Origin: Chrysogorgia sp. JL179-B06
Lineage: Eukaryota > Cnidaria > Anthozoa > Scleralcyonacea > Chrysogorgiidae
NCBI GenBank assembly: GCA_035772405.1
Contig: JAYKKM010000263.1
Span: 1-64,000 of the forward strand
Reading direction: 5' to 3'
Length of the DNA stretch: 64,000 nucleotides
Part shown: in pieces, positions 58,975-64,000 of the stretch
Layout of the letters: every line of letters starts with the position of its first letter
Numbering within the stretch: the stretch's first letter is position 1
Position numbers and translations under genes: made by a program
Notes under the pieces: model-generated
What the model was told of the DNA's origin: nothing
Database searches by the model: none
What the model saw: only the letters and a program-made list of their open reading frames with translations

Positions 58975-59330
58975 AAAACAGAAAACATTTAACTGAACAA
59001 AAATGGAAAATCCATGTTTAAATAAAAGAAGCCTGTAAACTAATCTGTTGCTATGGAAACCGTATTTAAACTATATCAATGTTTAGTTTTGTTGACTGAG
59101 TAAGTCTACAAAGTTTGAGTCAATTTTGTAAAATCAATTCAACGATATCGATGATTATCAGTTTTTCTGCCATGCCATGTCATACTTATATGACTATAGT
59201 TCAAATTACATAAAACATAATAACTGAAGAACGGGATGACAAATGAAACAACTGTAAAAGCCATTCTTCATTATTTTAACTGTTCTTGCAAAAACAATCA
59301 TAAAAAACTGGGTTAAGTTACTGTAAAGAT
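58975..59330. repeat. Repeat flanking the Penelope-like pair, related piece at 61137-61270
   Basis: CCATTCTTCATTATTTTAAC followed by TGTTCTTGCAAAxACAATCA and TAAAAAACTGGGTTAA occurs on both sides of the 59.3-61.1 kb region in the same orientation. It may be part of a TTAA-type element that was duplicated or split. Confidence 0.65.
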
Positions 59331-59344
59331 TTGGGTAAAGTAAA

Positions 59345-60180
59345 TGGTTTGAACCTAGCTAGGAGTTATATATCGCAGGGTCGCGGGGGTTCAATTCCAG
59401 CCGGAAGGCCTTGAAGTTGCATTTTTCGCAACTGGTCCCGGTTTGGTCTTGAAGTGTATATTCTTCTGACGCTCGAGGTTTTCCTTCGAGGCAACCTAGG
59501 AGTATCATTAGATGTGTGAAGTTGATCGTCCAGGTTGTTGTAGCTGAGAAAGACTGTTGTTGGTGACTGATGTTTTGACGGCCTCAGCGGCGGTCATCTA
59601 GTTCAGAGTCAAGTAAAGCGTGTTTGTCAGAGTTTGCCTATATATACGTCTGGTTAATTACGTCATCGTTTGTTTGTGTCATAATTAGTGTGAGTGGGTG
59701 TCGCGTCATGCGTTAAGCGTGGGCCAATATTGTTCGTCATCGGTTGTTTGTGTCATAATCAAAAAATGTGAGTGGGTGTTATAATGCAATTAATCATGCA
59801 TTAAGCGTGGGTGTATTGTTTGTCGGTAGGTCTATTGTTCGTTTGTGTGTGCGAAGAAGTCTTTTGTGTTGGTGTTGGTAATTGTTGTGATCTGTTAAGT
59901 GGTTTATGTTCCAAGTTGGTATACCAACTTTCTAATGTAAGTCGCTGTTTGTTGTTTGTGTTAAAGGCGATACATTCAGTCGAGTCCCAGTCAATATCGT
60001 GTTTTGTTTGTACACGATGTTCAGCTATGTGACTAGTCCTGTTCCCGTCTCTAGTAGCTCGTTTGTGTTCAGCTAGTCTGATTTTTAGGTTTCTGCCGGT
60101 TTCACCAATATACACGTTAGTCAATATACATGTATGTCGCAAAGTAGTCATAGGTTTGTGGGCTACGCGTAGGTTGTAAC
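59345..60180 (-). pseudogene. Penelope-like element 3' fragment with GIY-YIG endonuclease
   Basis: The minus frame 60151-59801 encodes a GIY-YIG domain: VYIGETGRNLKIRLAEHKRA, then SHIAEHRVQTKHDIDWDSTE and LTLESWYTNLEHKPLNR. This is the C-terminal endonuclease of Penelope-like retroelements, which nicks target DNA for reverse transcription. Farther downstream (59640-59520) is the element's tail, with a TAAEAVKTSVTNNSLSQ-like stretch. Compared with the plus-strand copy, about 80 bp just before YIGETG is deleted. The RT part is missing. Confidence 0.82.
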
Positions 60181-60199
60181 ACGTATGTTGGTAACACGT

Positions 60200-61130
60200 G
60201 ACAAGAACAAACTATAAGGACTAGTGTTTACAGAAAACCAATACACACTAATATACTACAGGACGAATCATCTTACAACCCAACGGTACACAAAGCAACA
60301 ACCATCAAGACATCAAGACGAGCGCAACTTATTTGCGATTCGCCCGAAACTCTGCTCAACGAAAACGACTATTTTGGCGCGCGTTTCGCAAAAACAACTA
60401 CAATACTAACTTTATTGAACGGAACAACTACAATATCAACGAGACCAACAGCAGTACAACCGTAACAACAGCAACAATACTATACATTAAAGGTACATCA
60501 GAGACTATTGCACGTATTTTACGACCTTAAAACATACGTGTAGCCCACAAACCTATAACTACTTTGCGACATATACTGACTAACGTGAAAGACAAAGAAC
60601 AGCCTCACGAAGACAGGATGCAGTTTACAAGATCAAATGCGCCGACTGCAGGACACTTATATTGGTGAAACCGGCAGAAACCTAAAAATCAGACCAGCTG
60701 AACACAAACGAGCTACTAGAAACGGGGACAGGACTAATCACATAGCTGAACACCACGTACAAACAAAACACGATATTGACTGGGACTCGGCTGAATGTAT
60801 TGCCTCATAAAATACAAACAGCAACTTACATTAGAAAGTTGGTATACCAACTTGGAACATATGAACCACTTAACAGATCACAACAATTACCAACACCATA
60901 TAAAGACTTCTTCGCACACACCAACGAACAATAGACGGAAGACCTACCAACAAACAATACACCCACGCTTAACGCATGACGCAACACCCACTCACATTGA
61001 TTTTGACACAAACAACCGATGAGGAACAATATTGGCCCACGCTTAACGCATGACGCAACACCCACTCACACTAATTATGTTATTCGTCTTTCTCAAGACT
61101 ACAACAACAGCTGGACGATCAACTTCATAC
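60200..61130 (+). pseudogene. Second Penelope-like fragment, head to head with the first
   Basis: The plus frames 60224-60409 and 60333-60530 cover the region after the RT (ARNSAQRKRLFWRAFRKN, then YIKGTSETIARIL, a conserved post-RT motif). A stop follows, then VAHKPITTLRH, LTNVKDKEQPHEDR and, after a frameshift, a GIY-YIG domain with stops. The sequence beyond mirrors the minus copy down to the same CAACACCCACTCACA stretch, here partly duplicated (60985 and 61049). The two copies make a long inverted repeat. Confidence 0.8.
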
Positions 61131-61279
61131 ATCTATTGATTTAGTAAGTCAACAAATTTTGAGTCAACAAATGAAAGAACTGTAAAAACCATTCTTCATT
61201 ATTTTAACTGTTCTTGCAAATACAATCATAAAAAACTGGGTTAAATTTTCATTACATAGGCACTTTTAACTCAGAAGAG

Positions 61280-62600
61280 TTTTTACTGTAAATATTTGGA
61301 TGTTAAGCAGTTGAGGTCAGTCTGGAGTGGACCAACAGTATAGACTAATTATACTATACAAACACTAAAATATATTTTGATTGGGCAAAGCAGTTAATAA
61401 TAGGCAGTGATGTAATAACCAGGGCTTGCTGGCAGGCACTAGGGTGGGGATCAGTGGAGAGGATCCTCTCTCTTCGCCCCAGTTCCCCTCCCATTTCAGT
61501 ACTGGGCTCTCCGAACAGGTGGAGGCTATTTCAGATACAGTAGAGCACCAAACCCAACCCCAAACACAAAAAAGATCCTAACCCTAACCCCCTGCCTAAT
61601 GAGTTTTCTAACCATAACCCCCTGCCAAAAACCTTACAATGTCAAAATGATTTTTGGAATCCTTTGAGAGTATTTTTGATTTGTTTGTTGGAATTTTGGT
61701 TCCATAATAGGAACGTACATACACAATATATGCTATTCTATTGATAACTAATTGGCAATTAATAATTGGAAGCATAAGGGCAGATCGATTATCAGTACTG
61801 GTATTCATACTGGAAGTCAAACTTAATCTTTATAATAATGTTAACGTTTAAACATGTTCTGTGCATCCGCCACAAGCTTTATGATGAACATTAGTCTATA
61901 AGTATGGTCAAGCAACTGGGAGAGTCGATGGGGTAAGAGTTGAGTTGGTCTAGGGCACATTAGGCAAGGTGTTAAGGTTAGGCCAAATAAAAAAAATTGT
62001 GTGGTTCCGTTTACCCAACCGACCCTAGCTCAGCTCGGCCGACCCTGTAAATGTTGTGACATTTTCCCGCAATATTTTTGCGCCAAAGGACTATTAGCCA
62101 TAAAAAAGGTAGGTTTTATAGCTTTTACATAGACTTTAGTTTAATGATAAAATAAGTTTTACCCTGGTAAAATAAGATCACTACGTGACCTGCCACCGTC
62201 GCTGGCTTTGTAACAATCGCCATTTTGCTAAATTAGAGCCAGGCCGTCATTCTTGCACAACAATATAATGGAACAAGATGAGGGCCTGTGTGGCAATTGA
62301 CCAAAAACTTTTCTCAAAAATAATAAAATCCCGACCTACCTACCCTAATTTTTTTCAAGATGTATAACCGGAACCACATAATTTGTTTTACTTGGCCTTA
62401 GGACAACACATTTGGTGGGGGGGGGGGGGGATTTAGGGTTATGAATGAGGGCATGATTTATTGTCAATCCAATGTATTTGCACTTCCTTATAAGGCAGGG
62501 CTTTTGCTTAGTTCTGAAGAAGATGGCTGTCGCAATGAAGTACCTGTCAGTGTCAGACATGGGCACTGAAAGGACATTCTGATTCATGGAGGGTCAGGAG
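61280..62600. other. No gene recognised; contains the AACCCC/CCTAATGAG module and poly-G
   Basis: At 61545-61625 lies the CCTAACCCCCTGCCTAATGA + GTTTTCTAACC module seen elsewhere. Poly-G of 12 is at 62419-62430. Open frames are short and lack supporting motifs. Confidence 0.4.
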
Positions 62601-64000
62601 GTGTGGTCTGTATACTACTCCTACAAAATGTGAATCTTGATAATTCAACTATATTATCAACAACCTGTCCCCTGCCATTCACTATATGAATTAATGAATT
62701 ACACTGATGATGGAATTTTTGCAACTTTTCATCAAATCTGCAGCTCGACAATTTTGCTTGGAAATCAGGAAAATATAGCTGCTGATTTGTTATATATACA
62801 GTACCGCCGGTGCTCCGGCAGGAGCAGTGTCTTAGCAAAAGCCCTGTAAGGAGTACGTACTACAGCCCCCTCCAGTGTTTCATTCCCCCCAGGTCATCCC
62901 TTACCCAAGAGCCTGCAACGATAGTGGATAAAAATTTTCACTCGATTCCACTCGCAAGACTTGTGTCTGACTGCAAACACTGCTACAGTGATGGATTTAC
63001 AGGGGGGTACAGGGGGGTGCAGGGGGTGTGCACCTGGTGGCCTTGGCCAATGGGGTGCAGTGAGGATGCCAATTGCCTTGTCAAATTCAATTTTTAGGTA
63101 TTAGGTATCATAGCTATCATATGATTCATTATGATTCATAGGTATTAATAGGTATAAATTTTCTCGCAGGCTTTGCCCCCCAGCCCTACCACCAGCTTGG
63201 TCCCCAGACCCCTGCCGTAGCTCCCTTAGGGGCACTCCACCCTGCCTCGGTCGCACCCCACGCCTGATCTCATTTCGCTAGCACCCCACCTACCAGATCA
63301 AGCTGGATCCATCACTGCACTGCTTTGGTGCAGATTCCAAAGGGACATGGTTTTTGCACTTTTTTGGTCCATTGTTGCGAGTTGGAGGTGGTGGCGCCAG
63401 TTGTGACTTGAGGTGGTGACTTAGGTGCAATGACGTAGCCAGGGTCTGGCCTTTGGGGTGCATAAACTTTTCAAAAATGATTTTTATTAGGGGGGCTGAA
63501 ACCTTCTAGAAGAAAGGTTGGACGCATGCTCCCCTGGAAAATTTTGAAATGATAAAGCCACTGCAATTGCATTTCCTGTATTCTGAGACTACTAGGAGCA
63601 ATTATAGAATACCCATCCACCTTTGAAACTACAGAAATACAAACCAGGTTGCTCTAAAATCTCTTTAAATATAATGTTGAAGGTTTATATTGTGTGTGTA
63701 CTTGTCAATAAAAACAGTTTATGGACAATAAGTGTACAAAACTCAATCTCAGTACATGTGTAATTACTGCAGTCTGCAGACATAATGTATCATCTTTGGT
63801 TATAATTTGCATGTATAAAATTAAACCGAGAGATATACAAAAGAAATGATCCAATATCATATTGAGTTGGTAATTGAGATAATTGACAAATTATATATTT
63901 GAATAAATGTATTTGTACTGGAATTAATATATTTGTACTGAACAAATTTGATTTGTACTTAAATAAATATATTTGTATATATGGCCACCGCAGTGCTGAC
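62601..64000. other. No gene recognised; GC-richer and repeat-like patches
   Basis: 62810-63060 and 63160-63300 are C-rich or G-rich (GGGGGTACAGGGGGGTGCAG near 63003) with no clear frame. 63450-63600 resembles the interior of the element at 38340-38997 (CATGCTCCCCTGGAAAATTT, ATTTCCTG). The final 300 bases are AT-rich. Confidence 0.35.

Noticed and set aside
62584..62838. 84-codon minus frame as a gene exon
   Set aside because: Some complexity, but no motif, no convincing splice sites and no neighbouring exons.

Overview
This is a window from an animal nuclear genome. It is AT-rich, has long introns with canonical GT/AG splice sites, and is dense in non-LTR retrotransposons, Penelope-like elements, tRNA-headed SINEs, fold-back MITEs, a Maverick/Polinton element and minisatellites. 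That mix suggests a marine invertebrate, perhaps a cnidarian. The host assignment is inference, because nothing here is species-diagnostic.

Only one host gene is well supported: a mitochondrial choline dehydrogenase (CHDH, GMC oxidoreductase family) on the minus strand. Seven coding exons run from 56345 down to 16871, about 39.5 kb of gene for roughly 593 codons. All splice phases agree except around exon 4, where two single extra bases break the frame: one inside exon 4 and one at the exon 4/5 junction. These are either assembly errors or real damage. Nearly all intron sequence is repeats.

Layout. 1-11.8 kb: a decayed Maverick/Polinton (adintovirus-type) element on the plus strand. It holds a broken integrase with a chromodomain, a tandemly duplicated module ending in a hydrophobic protein, a broken capsid-like gene, an intact packaging ATPase and a small acidic ORF. 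The first 5.7 kb is too decayed to read. 11.8-16.8 kb: minisatellite and MITEs, including clean nested insertions. 16.9-56.3 kb: CHDH exons with introns holding several LINE fragments, one nearly full-length LINE (46.4-49.9 kb), a gypsy pol remnant split by a fold-back element, many TTAA-flanked fold-back elements, large arrays (20-bp unit at 20.8-23.0 kb, 24-bp units at 25.2-27.3 kb, a 21-bp unit beside exon 1) and a 2.6-kb TIR element carrying a palindromic minisatellite. 56.4-64 kb: long (AT)n tracts, MITEs, two Penelope-like fragments head to head, and a 3' stretch with no recognisable gene.

The most interesting points are the Maverick module duplication, a palindromic element whose minus strand carries a hammerhead-ribozyme-like core, the inverted minisatellite inside a TIR element, the 5S-rRNA-like halves in opposite orientation, and the frame breaks in CHDH. 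Most long open frames in the arrays and (AT)n tracts are products of period and composition, not genes.
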